The position numbers and the translations under genes were made by a program. A DNA stretch of 64,000 nucleotides from contig RXJH01000002.1 of the NCBI GenBank assembly GCA_003987725.1, positions 36,411 through 100,410 on the forward strand, written 5' to 3'. The first letter of the stretch is position 1. Each line of letters opens with the position of its first letter. The notes beneath the pieces were generated by a model. The model did no database searches, had not been told where the DNA came from, and saw only the letters and a program-made list of their open reading frames with translations. The DNA is from Hyphomicrobium sp. (GTDB lineage: Bacteria; Pseudomonadota; Alphaproteobacteria; Rhizobiales; Hyphomicrobiaceae). Below are positions 27,417 to 36,913 of the stretch, piece after piece.

Positions 27417-28373
27417 CTATGGGCTGGAGGTATTGAACGTATCGCAGGCATCCATTTTCCCGGATTCCAATCCCGTCTTGAACCATCGCACGCGTTGCGC
27501 CGCGGTTCCGTGCGTGAATGCATCGGGCACCACCCGCCCCGTCATCTTTTTCTGAATCATGTCGTCGCCGATCTGTGACGCGGCGTTGAGCGCCTGTTCG
27601 ACGTCGCCCGGCTGCAGGCGCTTCTTCATCTGATCGTTGAGATTGGCCCAGACGCCCGCGAGACAATCGGCCTGAAGTTCGGTCCGCACCTGGATCTGGT
27701 TGGCCGTCACTTCGTCGCCGGCGCGCTCTTTGAGCTGCTGCACTTTGTCGAGGATTCCGAGCTGCTTTTGCACGTGATGGCCGACCTCGTGCGCAATGAC
27801 ATAGGCCTGCGCGAAATCCCCGCTGACATTGAACTTGCGCTTCAGCTCATCGTAAAACGCGAGATCGATGTAGACCTTCTGATCGAGCGGACAATAAAAC
27901 GGCCCCATCGCCGCCTGTCCCGCGCCGCAGGCCGTGCGTGTAATTCCCGTATAGAGCACCAGCGGCGGGTCCGGATAATCGCGCCCGAAACTCTTGAAGA
28001 CCGACGTCCACACGTCCTCGGTATCGGCAAGCACGCGCTTTACGAAAACCGCTTCAGAGTCGTCGCCTGCCGCCTGCTTCTGCTGCGAGCCCGGAAGCCC
28101 GGGAATGTCCGAAGGTGAACGAGATGGCCGCTCTGAATGCGGCATCTGCGGCATGCTGATTTGAGGGTTCGTGCCAAGCAGGACGTCGAGCGGGTTGATG
28201 CCGAACAGCATCAGAACGGCGCCGACGATCAGCAACGTCGTGATGCTGAAACCACCCTTGCCCCCGAGAGGGATTTGAATTCCGCCTCCCGGAAATTGGA
28301 AACCGCCGCCGTCGCTTTGTCCGCGACGATCCTCGACGTTGCTGCTTTCCCGGTCGTTCTGATCGTAGCGCAT
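27417..28373 (-). CDS. ypfJ: YpfJ-type putative neutral zinc metallopeptidase
   Basis: 318 residues from the ATG at 28373. The N-terminus MRYDQNDRESSNVEDRRG and the Gly-rich stretch are typical of the family. One membrane helix at about 43-58 anchors a domain with the zinc motif HEVGHH at 195-200. Downstream are the family's ELQADCLAGVWA and THGTAAQRVRWFKTG. Known members are predicted zinc metallopeptidases without an established substrate. Confidence 0.88.
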   Translation of the reverse strand: MRYDQNDRESSNVEDRRGQSDGGGFQFPGGGIQIPLGGKGGFSITTLLIVGAVLMLFGINPLDVLLGTNPQISMPQMPHSERPSRSPSDIPGLPGSQQKQAAGDDSEAVFVKRVLADTEDVWTSVFKSFGRDYPDPPLVLYTGITRTACGAGQAAMGPFYCPLDQKVYIDLAFYDELKRKFNVSGDFAQAYVIAHEVGHHVQKQLGILDKVQQLKERAGDEVTANQIQVRTELQADCLAGVWANLNDQMKKRLQPGDVEQALNAASQIGDDMIQKKMTGRVVPDAFTHGTAAQRVRWFKTGLESGKMDACDTFNTSSP

Positions 28374-28513
28374 GTCGGCCTCTGAATATGACGAAGCATC
28401 ACGGTTCGGAGCCCGGCCGCAACCACGCAAGCGCCGCAACACCGATCCGCATACTGCACGCGCGATAGGCCTTTACAAGGTCCGTGTAAAGCCGTCCGAA
28501 AAGCCTCCGGGCG

Positions 28514-29956
28514 CTAGGACTTGGAATCCTCGGGACGGACCTTTTTGGTTTTCGCCGTGCCGGGCAACGCGAGCAGATCCGGCATCGCAACAAGGCCCTT
28601 CGCTTTAGGGGTTGCCTTCAATTGCGCGCGGACCGAACGGGACGCCGCGACGGTGCCGTCAAAGGCATAGGCCTCGTGATTGCGCTCGATCTCGGCCAGA
28701 TCATAGCGGTAGTTGACCATCAGCCCGTGCGCCTCGCGAAGACCCTTCTCCGAGGTATCCGCCAGCCAGTTCAGCCGTTCGAGCCTTGCGCCGTTGCCGA
28801 GATGAAAGCGCGCCACCTGATCGACCGGGCGGTCGTCGCTCGACCGGGCGACGAGAAAGTAATACGCCGCCAGTCCCATGAGCGCGGACCTGATCTCTTC
28901 GGCACCCGGCGCATCCTTCGTCGCGTCCTCGACCCAGCGCGGATCGCGGAGGCGGGACAAAGCCTCGCGATCGGCGGATGAGATCGGAATATCGCTTCCG
29001 CTGGCGAGCGCCCGGTCGACCCACCGCGCGAAACTCGGAACGGGCGAAAGGGTGACGAACGTCCTGAGGCTCGAAACGTCCTTGGCAAGATCCTCGACCA
29101 CCTGCTTCAGGAGAAAATTGCCGAACGAAATACCCTTGAGGCCGTCCTGGCAGTTCGAAATGGAATAGAAGACCGCCGTCGTCGGCGGCGCATCGTCGTC
29201 CGAGCGATGTCCATCGAGAACCGTCGCGATCGCGTCCGGCATCTCGCGCATCAGCGCCACCTCGACGAAAATCAACGGCTCGTCGACAAGAGCGGGATGA
29301 AAGAAGGCAAAGCACCGGCGATCCTTCGGATCGAGACGGCGGCGCAAGTCGTCCCAGCCGCGGATCTCATGCACCGCCTCATATTCGATGATCTTTTCGA
29401 GAATGGCCGCAGGCGTCTGCCAGTCGATGCGCCGGAGAACGAGGAAGCCGCGATTGAACCATGACGTCAAAAGCCGCTCGAGATCGGCATCGACCGCCGC
29501 GAGCGCATCGTCCGACTTGACGTGGCGAAGGAGATCGCTGCGAAGCGCCACGATTTCCGCCGTCGCCCCGGCCGCGAGGTTCAGGCGCCGGAAGAATTCC
29601 AGTCGCGGGCTGTAGGATGCCTTCTGCAGCTTCCTGAGTGTCTTTTCGGACGGATTATCGAGATACCCGCGGGCTGCGTCCGCCACCTGAGCGGGATCGG
29701 GTTGAAGATCTTCCGCGAGAAAGCGAAAAAATTGCAGCCGTTCCTCGCTCGACGCCTTCCTCAACTGATTGAGAAGCTGACGAGCAATCGCGACGCCGGA
29801 TGCCTCACCGCGTCCGGACATGAGCGCCCGCGACAGAACCTCGATCGACTCGCCGCCGCCGTCGCCGAAGAGCGCCTTCGGGAGTAGCGCCCGCCCCTGC
29901 TCGGCGACCGTCGCCATCAATTCCTGAAAGAACGAAACGTTCACGCGTTCTGCCAT
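28514..29956 (-). CDS. mcd: Malonyl-CoA decarboxylase
   Basis: 480 residues with the bacterial MCD layout: an N-terminal helical domain (about 1-190), then the GNAT-like catalytic domain with WDDLRRRLDPKDRRCFAFFHPAL, PLIFVEVAL, FYSISNCQDGLKGISFGNFL, TLSPVPSF and the C-terminal AHGLMVNYRY. The enzyme converts malonyl-CoA to acetyl-CoA and CO2. The usual partner genes for malonate use (malonyl-CoA synthetase matB, a transporter, a GntR regulator) are absent from the neighbourhood, so it may act on intracellular malonyl-CoA instead. Confidence 0.93.
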   Translation of the reverse strand: MAERVNVSFFQELMATVAEQGRALLPKALFGDGGGESIEVLSRALMSGRGEASGVAIARQLLNQLRKASSEERLQFFRFLAEDLQPDPAQVADAARGYLDNPSEKTLRKLQKASYSPRLEFFRRLNLAAGATAEIVALRSDLLRHVKSDDALAAVDADLERLLTSWFNRGFLVLRRIDWQTPAAILEKIIEYEAVHEIRGWDDLRRRLDPKDRRCFAFFHPALVDEPLIFVEVALMREMPDAIATVLDGHRSDDDAPPTTAVFYSISNCQDGLKGISFGNFLLKQVVEDLAKDVSSLRTFVTLSPVPSFARWVDRALASGSDIPISSADREALSRLRDPRWVEDATKDAPGAEEIRSALMGLAAYYFLVARSSDDRPVDQVARFHLGNGARLERLNWLADTSEKGLREAHGLMVNYRYDLAEIERNHEAYAFDGTVAASRSVRAQLKATPKAKGLVAMPDLLALPGTAKTKKVRPEDSKS

Positions 29957-30043
29957 CGCCGGCCGGGCTCCCTGATGCGTTAACTTTTGCTTAACCGTAT
30001 CGAACGAGCATCCCGTCGCAGCTTGTATAGGGCATTTTTTGGC

Positions 30044-30541
30044 ATGACCGATCGCTTTTCAGCCGGATGGCCGTCGTCGTCGCTCGATGCGGCAAAAAAC
30101 GATACCGGACGGGTCGCATTCTGCGGACCCTACGTCCTCTCCGCGATCACGGGCTTCGGCATCTCCCGGATCGAGGACGTCATTCGCGAAGGCCGCGAGT
30201 TGCCTCCACACCGCAAGCCCGTCGTGCGCGGAACCTATTCCGACGAAGTCGAAGCCGCTCTCGCCTATTTCGGCTATCGCATGGAGCTCAAGGAAAGCCA
30301 CATGCACCGGGCCCGCAAGGAACGCCCGACGTTCTGGACGTGGATGCAGAAACCGCGGAACGCCTGGGCCTATTACATCCTGGCAATTCACAAGGGCAAA
30401 GAAGGACACTGGATCCTCGTGAAAGGCGTGAAGATGTGCGACACCTTCACCGAAGGCAAATGGACGTTCGTCGTCGATGGCCCGCATCGCGGCTGCCGCA
30501 TCATGGAAGTCTTCGAAGTCAGAAAGGCGCACGACGCCTGA
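30044..30541 (+). CDS. Small papain-like fold candidate, conserved hypothetical
   Basis: 165 residues from the ATG at 30044 (the open frame starts at 29987). No signal peptide. The order Cys27 in FCGPYVLSAITG, His122 in GHWILVKG and Asp133 in MCDTF followed by a Trp/Phe strand matches the Cys-His-Asp geometry of papain-like peptidases such as C39. Activity is inferred from spacing only. Divergent from mcd (87-bp gap). A possible partner is the 28-residue membrane peptide 150 bp downstream. Confidence 0.65.
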   Translation: MTDRFSAGWPSSSLDAAKNDTGRVAFCGPYVLSAITGFGISRIEDVIREGRELPPHRKPVVRGTYSDEVEAALAYFGYRMELKESHMHRARKERPTFWTWMQKPRNAWAYYILAIHKGKEGHWILVKGVKMCDTFTEGKWTFVVDGPHRGCRIMEVFEVRKAHDA

Positions 30542-30691
30542 GGCATTTGGTAACTTAATGACTGCATCCCGGTCACATCGCCGCTGCAGCCGAATGAACG
30601 ATGTATGAACCCCCGCTTCACGGCCTATTCAATCCCTGAGCTTATACATGATCCCAACACCCATCATGGACAAGCCAAAGGGAGATAAGCC

Positions 30692-30778
30692 GTGGCCGAG
30701 TTCGTCCGATCGAGCGCCATCATGTTGATGGCCGTCGTGGTGCTCGCTGCTGGCGTTGCCGTGTTCTTCTACGGATAA
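30692..30778 (+). CDS. 28-residue membrane peptide, GTG start
   Basis: A GTG start behind an AGGGAGATAAG ribosome-binding site opens a 28-codon frame: a charged MAEFVRSS start and then one hydrophobic helix ending in VFFYG. A rho-independent terminator follows about 60 bp downstream, supporting a real small transcript. Function unknown. Confidence 0.5.
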   Translation: MAEFVRSSAIMLMAVVVLAAGVAVFFYG

Positions 30779-30838
30779 ACAGGCACGCTCGGCAGGCCGC
30801 CGCCAAAGCGCCTTGTCGAGACCCGCGAGTTACGCCAC

Positions 30839-30867
30839 TTAAAGGGGGCTTCACGCCCCCTTTTCTC
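30839..30867 (+). terminator. Rho-independent terminator before ycjX
   Basis: GGGGGC (30844-30849) pairs with GCCCCC (30855-30860) around a 5-base loop, flanked by AAA and followed by TTTTCTC. It ends immediately before the TTG start of the next gene. Confidence 0.75.
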
Positions 30868-32337
30868 TTGGCTCATGCGCGGCATCACTTGGCAGACACC
30901 TCCTATTCCGACTTTTTCAGAGACGCTCAGGCACGCTTCGCCGACTACCTGACGCCCTCGGTGCGTCTCGGCGTGACCGGACTGTCGCGCGCGGGCAAGA
31001 CCGTCTTCATCACAGCTCTTGTCCGCAACCTCGTTGCCGGCGGCCGCCTGCCGTTTTTCGCGCCCGACGCTGAGCGCCGCATCGTCCGCGCCTATCTCGA
31101 ACCGCAGCCGGACGACAGCGTGCCCCGCTTCGACTACGAAGCCCATCTCGCCGATCTCCTGTCGACACCGCCATCGTGGCCGGAGAGCACGAAGCGGATT
31201 TCGCAATTGCGCGTCACCATCGAATACCGGTCGGCTTATGCACTGAAGCGAGCTATCGGCCTCTCGAAACTGCATCTCGACATTGTCGATTATCCCGGTG
31301 AATGGCTGATCGACCTGCCGTTGCTCGATCAGGATTACCGCACGTTCTCGATTGAAGCCCTCGCGCTCGCCAACGCGCCGCAGCGAGCCGAATTCGCGAA
31401 ACCCTTTCTGGGCTTTCTCGCTGGCACCGACCCGGCTGCGTCGGAAGACGAGCAGATCGCCATGACGGGCGCCAAGCTCTTCACGGCCTATTTGCGTGCA
31501 ACACGCGATAGCGGCGCGCAATCGACGCTCGCCCCCGGCCGCTTTCTGCTCCCAGGGGAATTGGAAGGCTCGCCGCTTCTCACATTCTTCCCGATGCCGC
31601 TCGCGTCGGATGAACGCCTGCCGCGCGGATCGCTCGCCGCCATGATGGCGCGGCGGTTCGAAAGCTATAAGCAATCCGTCGTCAAACCGTTCTTCAACGA
31701 TCACTTCGCCCGCCTCGATCGCCAGATCGTGCTGGTCGACGTGCTGACGGCGCTCCATCGCGGCGCCGAGGCCGTCGGCGATCTCGAACGCGCCATGACC
31801 GATATCCTCAAAGCCTTCCGGCCCGGAGCCAACTCGTGGCTCTCCATGTTCATGGGACGGAAAATCGACCGCGTGCTGTTCGCCGCGACCAAGGCCGATC
31901 ATCTTCCAGCTTCCAGCCACGATCGACTTGAAGCCTTGCTGAAAGAGATCGTCGACGATGCCGTAACGCGCGCGGAGACCGAAGGCGCGGGCGTCCATGC
32001 CTTGGCTCTTTCCGCCTTGCGCGCAACACGCGAGGCCAGCGCCAAACACGGCGGCGAAATTCTTCCCTGCCTGCGCGGTACGCCGATCAAGGGCGAAAAA
32101 ATCGGCAGCGTAATTTTCGACGGCGCAACGGAAGCCGCGATCTTCCCGGGCGACCTCCCAATCGATCCGGCGGCAGCGCTCAATGCCGCCCGCCATGCCC
32201 AAACCGCGTCGCTCGAGCTTGTGAGATTTGCACCGCCAAAGCTCCTCGATACGCTTTACGATGGTAAGCTTGCCGCGTTTCCGCATATCAGATTGGACCG
32301 CGCGCTCGATTTCCTGATTTCGGATTATCTCGCATGA
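30868..32337 (+). CDS. ycjX: YcjX family P-loop NTPase (DUF463)
   Basis: 489 residues. P-loop GLSRAGKT at 38-45 and a Walker-B-like DIVDYPGEW near 140 identify the YcjX family of dynamin-like/GTPase-related stress proteins. The start is taken as TTG because no ATG or GTG lies upstream in frame before the domain; it has no ribosome-binding site and abuts a terminator hairpin, so the true start or promoter arrangement is uncertain. The stop overlaps ycjF by four bases (ATGA). The pair ycjX-ycjF is conserved in proteobacteria and belongs to the stress-induced membrane-protein set in E. coli. Confidence 0.9.
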   Translation: MAHARHHLADTSYSDFFRDAQARFADYLTPSVRLGVTGLSRAGKTVFITALVRNLVAGGRLPFFAPDAERRIVRAYLEPQPDDSVPRFDYEAHLADLLSTPPSWPESTKRISQLRVTIEYRSAYALKRAIGLSKLHLDIVDYPGEWLIDLPLLDQDYRTFSIEALALANAPQRAEFAKPFLGFLAGTDPAASEDEQIAMTGAKLFTAYLRATRDSGAQSTLAPGRFLLPGELEGSPLLTFFPMPLASDERLPRGSLAAMMARRFESYKQSVVKPFFNDHFARLDRQIVLVDVLTALHRGAEAVGDLERAMTDILKAFRPGANSWLSMFMGRKIDRVLFAATKADHLPASSHDRLEALLKEIVDDAVTRAETEGAGVHALALSALRATREASAKHGGEILPCLRGTPIKGEKIGSVIFDGATEAAIFPGDLPIDPAAALNAARHAQTASLELVRFAPPKLLDTLYDGKLAAFPHIRLDRALDFLISDYLA

Positions 32338-33368
32338 CGTTCGAGAACGATCAGCCGCCGCCGAGAAAGCCTCGCGTCTTCAAGCTCGACGACATCTCCG
32401 CCGAAGCGGAATTCGAAGAGACGTTGCCGGGAGGCGGAGCCGTCACATCGAGACGATCCGCAGTTCCCGCGACACGGCGTTTGACGGTCGGCGATATCAA
32501 TCGCGGCTTCCGTTTCGGCAGCATTCTGCTTTCCGCGATGGCGGCGCTTGCCTCGCTCGCTGCGGGTCTTTGGTTTACCCGCTTCGTCTCGGTCGCGCTC
32601 GAACGGCAGGACTGGATCGGCTGGGTCGCCTTCGGCTTGATGATGATCATAGCCATGGCGCTGCTCGGCATCGTGCTGCGCGAACTCATTGGCTTCAGAC
32701 GGCTCGCCCGCCTCGCGAAACTCCGCGCGCTCGTCCGCGACACGATTGCGAAGCCAAATGTTGAGGGAGAACGAAAGGCCGTCGCCGCACTTCTATCTCA
32801 CTATCGCGGTCGCCCCGACCTCGCTTGGGGTCTGGCGCGCGTCAAGGACCACACCGGCGACGTGCTCGAAAAGGGCGAGCTTCTTCGCCTCGCAGATCGC
32901 GAACTCCTCCGTCCGATCGATTCCGAAAGCCGCCGTGTCATCCTGAAATCCGCGAAGCGCGTGGCGACCGTAACGGCGATCTCCCCGATCATGTGGATCG
33001 CCATGGGCTTCGTCCTCGTCGAGAACGTGCGGATGTTTCGCGCCATCGCGTCGCTCTACGGCGGCAGGCCCGGTGTTCTCGGCGCGCTGCGTCTCGCCCG
33101 TCTCATCGTCGGCCACATCCTCGCAACCGGCGGCATCGCCATGACCGACGATCTCCTCGGCCAATTCGTCGGCCAGGACGTCTTACGGCGGCTGTCGCGA
33201 CGTCTTGGCGAAGGCGCATTCAACGGCGCTTTGACGTCCCGCCTCGGGGTCGTCGCCGTCGAAGTCATCCGTCCGCTGCCTTATCTCGATGCAGAGCCAC
33301 TGCGCGTGCGCGAGATCTTCAACGAGCTTCTCCGCTCGCTGCGCGGCTCCGATAAGACCGAGACGTAA
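32334..33368 (+). CDS. ycjF: YcjF / TIGR01620 family membrane protein
   Basis: 344 residues. Polar N-terminus (1-60), two membrane helices at about 65-85 and 95-120, a helical cytosolic region, and another hydrophobic stretch near 205-225. The sequence FRFGSILLSAMAALASLAAG and the segment ISPIMWIAMGFVL are family-typical. Function unknown, but always paired with YcjX; here translationally coupled to it. Confidence 0.88.
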   Translation: MTFENDQPPPRKPRVFKLDDISAEAEFEETLPGGGAVTSRRSAVPATRRLTVGDINRGFRFGSILLSAMAALASLAAGLWFTRFVSVALERQDWIGWVAFGLMMIIAMALLGIVLRELIGFRRLARLAKLRALVRDTIAKPNVEGERKAVAALLSHYRGRPDLAWGLARVKDHTGDVLEKGELLRLADRELLRPIDSESRRVILKSAKRVATVTAISPIMWIAMGFVLVENVRMFRAIASLYGGRPGVLGALRLARLIVGHILATGGIAMTDDLLGQFVGQDVLRRLSRRLGEGAFNGALTSRLGVVAVEVIRPLPYLDAEPLRVREIFNELLRSLRGSDKTET

Positions 33369-33377
33369 AAGGATTCC

Positions 33378-35351
33378 CTAGGCTGCCGCGGCGTCCGGCT
33401 GTTGTGCCAAGCCGCCGGGCGTCGCGATTTTGCGCGCCCAATCGCTGGAACGATGTCCGGCATCGACCAGAACGGGAGGCGGCATGCGATCCTCGTTGGT
33501 TGCGAGCGCCCACCGCTCCAGCGGACCAGCCTTCAACGACGTCAGCCAACTGACCGGACCGGCCAGCACGAGCCCGAGAATGACGGGCGACATCCACGCG
33601 AGCAACGCTGGCGAGACCGTCCAGGCAATTGCGCCAACGATGCCGCCGATCGCCGTGTGCCACCGCGCGAACCACATCGCATCGTCAAATGTCAGCGCGC
33701 CGTCGCCACGCTTCTGCGCCTTCCAGCCCGAGTCGCGCCCGGCCAGAATTTCAGCGGCGCCGACTGTCTGTGTCACCATGAAGATCGGCGCAATCAGCAT
33801 CGAGTAGACGGTTTCGATAAGCACGCCGATCGTTACGCGGATCGCGACGAACGGGCTTCGCTCTCGCCTAGCCTGCTGCCAGGCAAGCATAAGCCCCAGC
33901 GCCTTCGGCAAAAGCACCACGATCATCGTCGCCATGAAGAGGCGCAACGCGGCACCCGGATCGATGGTCGGCCAGATCGGGAACAATGTTTTGTCGTCGC
34001 GGAAGTAGCTCGGAATCATCTGCTGACCCTGCAGCGCCAGGACGACACCGACGATGAGCGAAAGCGCCCACACCCCGGAAATCAGATACGAAGCCGCCCC
34101 CATGCCGAGATGGAGTCGGCCCATCGGCGTCAGTCCCGGCTGCGAGACGATCGCAAGATGTTGAAGATTGCCCTGCGCCCAGCGCCGGTCGCGAGCGACG
34201 ACATCGATGATATTGGGCGGCATTCCCTCGTAGGAGCCCTCGAGCGAGGGCATCATGTGCACGCCATAACCCGCACGCTGAAGAAGCACGGCCTCCACGA
34301 AATCGTGGCTCATGATATGGCCCCCGAACGGCTTCCGGCCTGGAAGTTCGGGAAGCCCGGCCGCTTCGGCGAAGGCCGCCGTGCGGATGATGGCGTTGTG
34401 GCCCCAATAGTTGCCCTGATCGCGATGCCAGAAGGCCAGACCCGCCGCAACCGCAGGTCCATAGGTATTGCAAGCGAACTGCTGAAGGCGTTGCAGCAGC
34501 GTCTCGCCGCCGACGAGTCGCGGAACGGTCTGGATCAGTCCGGCCCGGTCATCGGCTTCCATGGCGGCCGCGAGTGAAACAAGCGTCCAGCCCGACATGA
34601 CGCTGTCGCCGTCGAGGATGATGAAAGACTGATAGTTGGCGCCGAACCGTTCGACCCAATCGGCGATATTTCCGGCCTTGCGGCCCGAGTTCTGCAGCCT
34701 GCGCCGGTAGTAGATCGACGCGATGTCGCTCAACTGTGCACTCAGCGCGCGATAAACCGCGGCTTCCTTCGCACCGTCGAGATCGCCGCGCGTATCGGAG
34801 AGCACGAACACATCGAAAGACTGATTGCGGCCAAGCTCGGCGAGCTCCCGCACCATTGCCTCGATGGCGCCGGCGATTCGAGCGGGATCTTCATGATAGA
34901 CAGGAAAAAGCAGCGCTGTTCGCGAAACCAACGGAGAATTCGGCGGCGGCGGGTCAATCGTGTCCGGCCGCTCGCCCGTGAACAGCGGAAGAAATCCGAG
35001 CGCCGCGCTCAGACTGCCGATCGCGATCCACCCGAAGGCAATCGTCGAGAGGATAAGAAAGAGAAACTGCACCGGCGTGATGACGACGAACGACAGGATG
35101 CTGAAAAGCTCCTGCGCGAAAGCGCCCGTCAGCACTGCTGCGCCGGCAAAGATCGCCGTTCGCGGCACCCAGTAACCCCGACGCCGAACCTCGGCGACGG
35201 CCTCAACCGGCTTGGCGAAATCCTGAACCGGCATGTCGAGCGGCGCCGCGTCCGGCAAATACCGCCACGGACCCGCGTCGCGATGATTGTTGGAATGTGG
35301 AGATGCTTCGAGCACCTCGCCGATGAAGTTTTCGTTTACGGCTTCGTCCAT
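33378..35351 (-). CDS. opgH: Glucans biosynthesis glucosyltransferase H
   Basis: 657 residues from the ATG at 35351. Two membrane helices near 65-85 and 88-118 precede the GT2 domain, with SDT at 185-187, LDGDS at 246-250 and RRWAQGN near 385. Several C-terminal helices follow, with the PGGLAQQPDAAAA tail. OpgH makes the beta-1,2-glucose backbone of osmoregulated periplasmic glucans from UDP-glucose. The start overlaps the end of opgG by 16 bases, so translation is coupled. Confidence 0.93.
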   Translation of the reverse strand: MDEAVNENFIGEVLEASPHSNNHRDAGPWRYLPDAAPLDMPVQDFAKPVEAVAEVRRRGYWVPRTAIFAGAAVLTGAFAQELFSILSFVVITPVQFLFLILSTIAFGWIAIGSLSAALGFLPLFTGERPDTIDPPPPNSPLVSRTALLFPVYHEDPARIAGAIEAMVRELAELGRNQSFDVFVLSDTRGDLDGAKEAAVYRALSAQLSDIASIYYRRRLQNSGRKAGNIADWVERFGANYQSFIILDGDSVMSGWTLVSLAAAMEADDRAGLIQTVPRLVGGETLLQRLQQFACNTYGPAVAAGLAFWHRDQGNYWGHNAIIRTAAFAEAAGLPELPGRKPFGGHIMSHDFVEAVLLQRAGYGVHMMPSLEGSYEGMPPNIIDVVARDRRWAQGNLQHLAIVSQPGLTPMGRLHLGMGAASYLISGVWALSLIVGVVLALQGQQMIPSYFRDDKTLFPIWPTIDPGAALRLFMATMIVVLLPKALGLMLAWQQARRERSPFVAIRVTIGVLIETVYSMLIAPIFMVTQTVGAAEILAGRDSGWKAQKRGDGALTFDDAMWFARWHTAIGGIVGAIAWTVSPALLAWMSPVILGLVLAGPVSWLTSLKAGPLERWALATNEDRMPPPVLVDAGHRSSDWARKIATPGGLAQQPDAAAA

Positions 35352-36913
35352 CGATAGAGCCAAGTCTCCGAAACCGCCTGATCGCCTGCCTTCAACACAC
35401 ACCGCAGCTCAACGAGTCCGCTATCGCCGGGGGCCAGTTCGAACGTCACTCGAACCCCTGAGATTTCGAGATTACGTTGAACAGAAACGTTGGAAACCTT
35501 GCCCGTGCGCGCTGACAGATCGACGGCGGGCAAGTCTTTCGCATCCTTCACTAAGGGTCCTGTCAAATCGATGACGAAGACGACAGTCCCTGGCTTTTTC
35601 CCGCTTCCAACCCGCGTCTTGACGACGCGGGCGCCGGACCACGACACCGGCACATCGGGTCCCCAGAAGATTTTGTAACTGAAGACGTGCGGACCGCCGG
35701 CCGGCAGCCCCTTCGACGGTTTCCAGTAGGCCGAGATGTTGTCGTGGATCTCGTCCTCGATCGGAATCTCGACGAGCTCGACGAATCCATCGCCCCAGCC
35801 ACTTTGAGGCTGCACCCAGACCGAAGGCCGCCGTTCGTAATGGCTCTCCAGGTCTTCATAGTTTTGGAACGAGCGATCACGCTGCCAAAGGCCAAATCCC
35901 TGCGGGTCCCGATCCATGAACGCGCTGAGTTGCAGCGTCTTCGGATTGTTGAGAGGCCGCCAAAGACGTTCGCCGCTGCCGTTGATCATGGCTAGTCCCT
36001 CGCTGTCGTGCACGGCGGGGCGAATGTCGTCGAAGCGGCGTTGGCTCGATTGACCGTGGAAGAACATGCTCGTCAAAGGACCGATGCCGACGTGGCTGAG
36101 GGCCGTACGCGGATACAAGGTCGCTTCGACTTCCATCACCGTCGTCTCTCCGGGTGCGATCGCAAACCGGTAGGCGCCGGTTGTAGATTGACTGTCGAGC
36201 AACGCATGGACGACGATTTCGGTTGCGATCGGCTTCGGTCTTTCGATCCAGAAGCTTCGGAAGAACGGAAATTCTTCACCGGCGGGCTGTGCTGTGTTGA
36301 GCGCCAAGCCACGCGCTGACGCGCCATAGCCCTGCCCGCGTCCCACCGCGCGCAGAAAGCTCGCGCCCTGGAAAACCGCATATTCGTCGAAGGCATCCGC
36401 TCGGTTGATCGGACCGTGAATGCGGAATCCGGAGAATCCGAACGGCGCCGAATCGGGCCCAGGGCCGATCAGCGGACCAAAGGAGAAGAGCTTGCTGTCG
36501 GCGACGAGACGAGTCGCCTTCCCATTCTCGACGACCCAAAGATCGACGGGCACATCGTACAGCCAGCCCATCGCGAACGGCTGAACTTGGAAATCAACAT
36601 GCTCGCCCTTCCAGATTGCCCTCTCGGGCCGGAAGCGAATATCCCTGTATTGATCGTATGTTAGTTTATTGAATGGTGCCGGCAGCGCATCAATAGACGG
36701 CTTCGAGAACGGCTGATCAGCCAGCCTCTTGGCTTCCGCTTTGAGCGTGGTCGGCCCGAATGCCATGCCCTGCGGGCTCGGCTGTGGCGCCGTCGCTTCC
36801 CCTTCAGCGTGCGCCTGCGTGACTGCCAGAGCCATCTTTGCCAGCCCGAGCGCAAAACTTCCCGCAACCGCCTTCTCGAGCAGTGCGCGGCGATCCACCA
36901 AATTACTTGTCAT
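35336..36913 (-). CDS. opgG: Glucan biosynthesis protein G (OpgG/OpgD family)
   Basis: 525 residues from the ATG at 36913. N-terminal VDRRALLEKAVAGS with two arginines at 8-9 and a hydrophobic stretch to about 33, cleavage after Ala-His-Ala, is Tat-like, as in OpgD. The periplasmic domain carries the family blocks YRDIRFRPERAIW, FQVQPFAMGWLYD, and SSQRRFDDIRPAVHDSEGL. It modifies or releases glucan chains made by OpgH. Its distinction from OpgD is not settled; the operon with opgH favours OpgG. Confidence 0.92.
   Translation of the reverse strand: MTSNLVDRRALLEKAVAGSFALGLAKMALAVTQAHAEGEATAPQPSPQGMAFGPTTLKAEAKRLADQPFSKPSIDALPAPFNKLTYDQYRDIRFRPERAIWKGEHVDFQVQPFAMGWLYDVPVDLWVVENGKATRLVADSKLFSFGPLIGPGPDSAPFGFSGFRIHGPINRADAFDEYAVFQGASFLRAVGRGQGYGASARGLALNTAQPAGEEFPFFRSFWIERPKPIATEIVVHALLDSQSTTGAYRFAIAPGETTVMEVEATLYPRTALSHVGIGPLTSMFFHGQSSQRRFDDIRPAVHDSEGLAMINGSGERLWRPLNNPKTLQLSAFMDRDPQGFGLWQRDRSFQNYEDLESHYERRPSVWVQPQSGWGDGFVELVEIPIEDEIHDNISAYWKPSKGLPAGGPHVFSYKIFWGPDVPVSWSGARVVKTRVGSGKKPGTVVFVIDLTGPLVKDAKDLPAVDLSARTGKVSNVSVQRNLEISGVRVTFELAPGDSGLVELRCVLKAGDQAVSETWLYRWTKP

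Noticed and set aside
30769-32286. 505-codon open frame antisense to ycjX
   Set aside because: Long antisense frames are expected opposite GC-rich genes. The translation is Arg/Gly/Ala-rich with no domain, and ycjX on the other strand is clear. The same applies to long antisense frames over recG (18813-20174), glmS (23446-24615), the lyase gene (7957-9060), mfd (15935-17044) and ialB (9420-10334).
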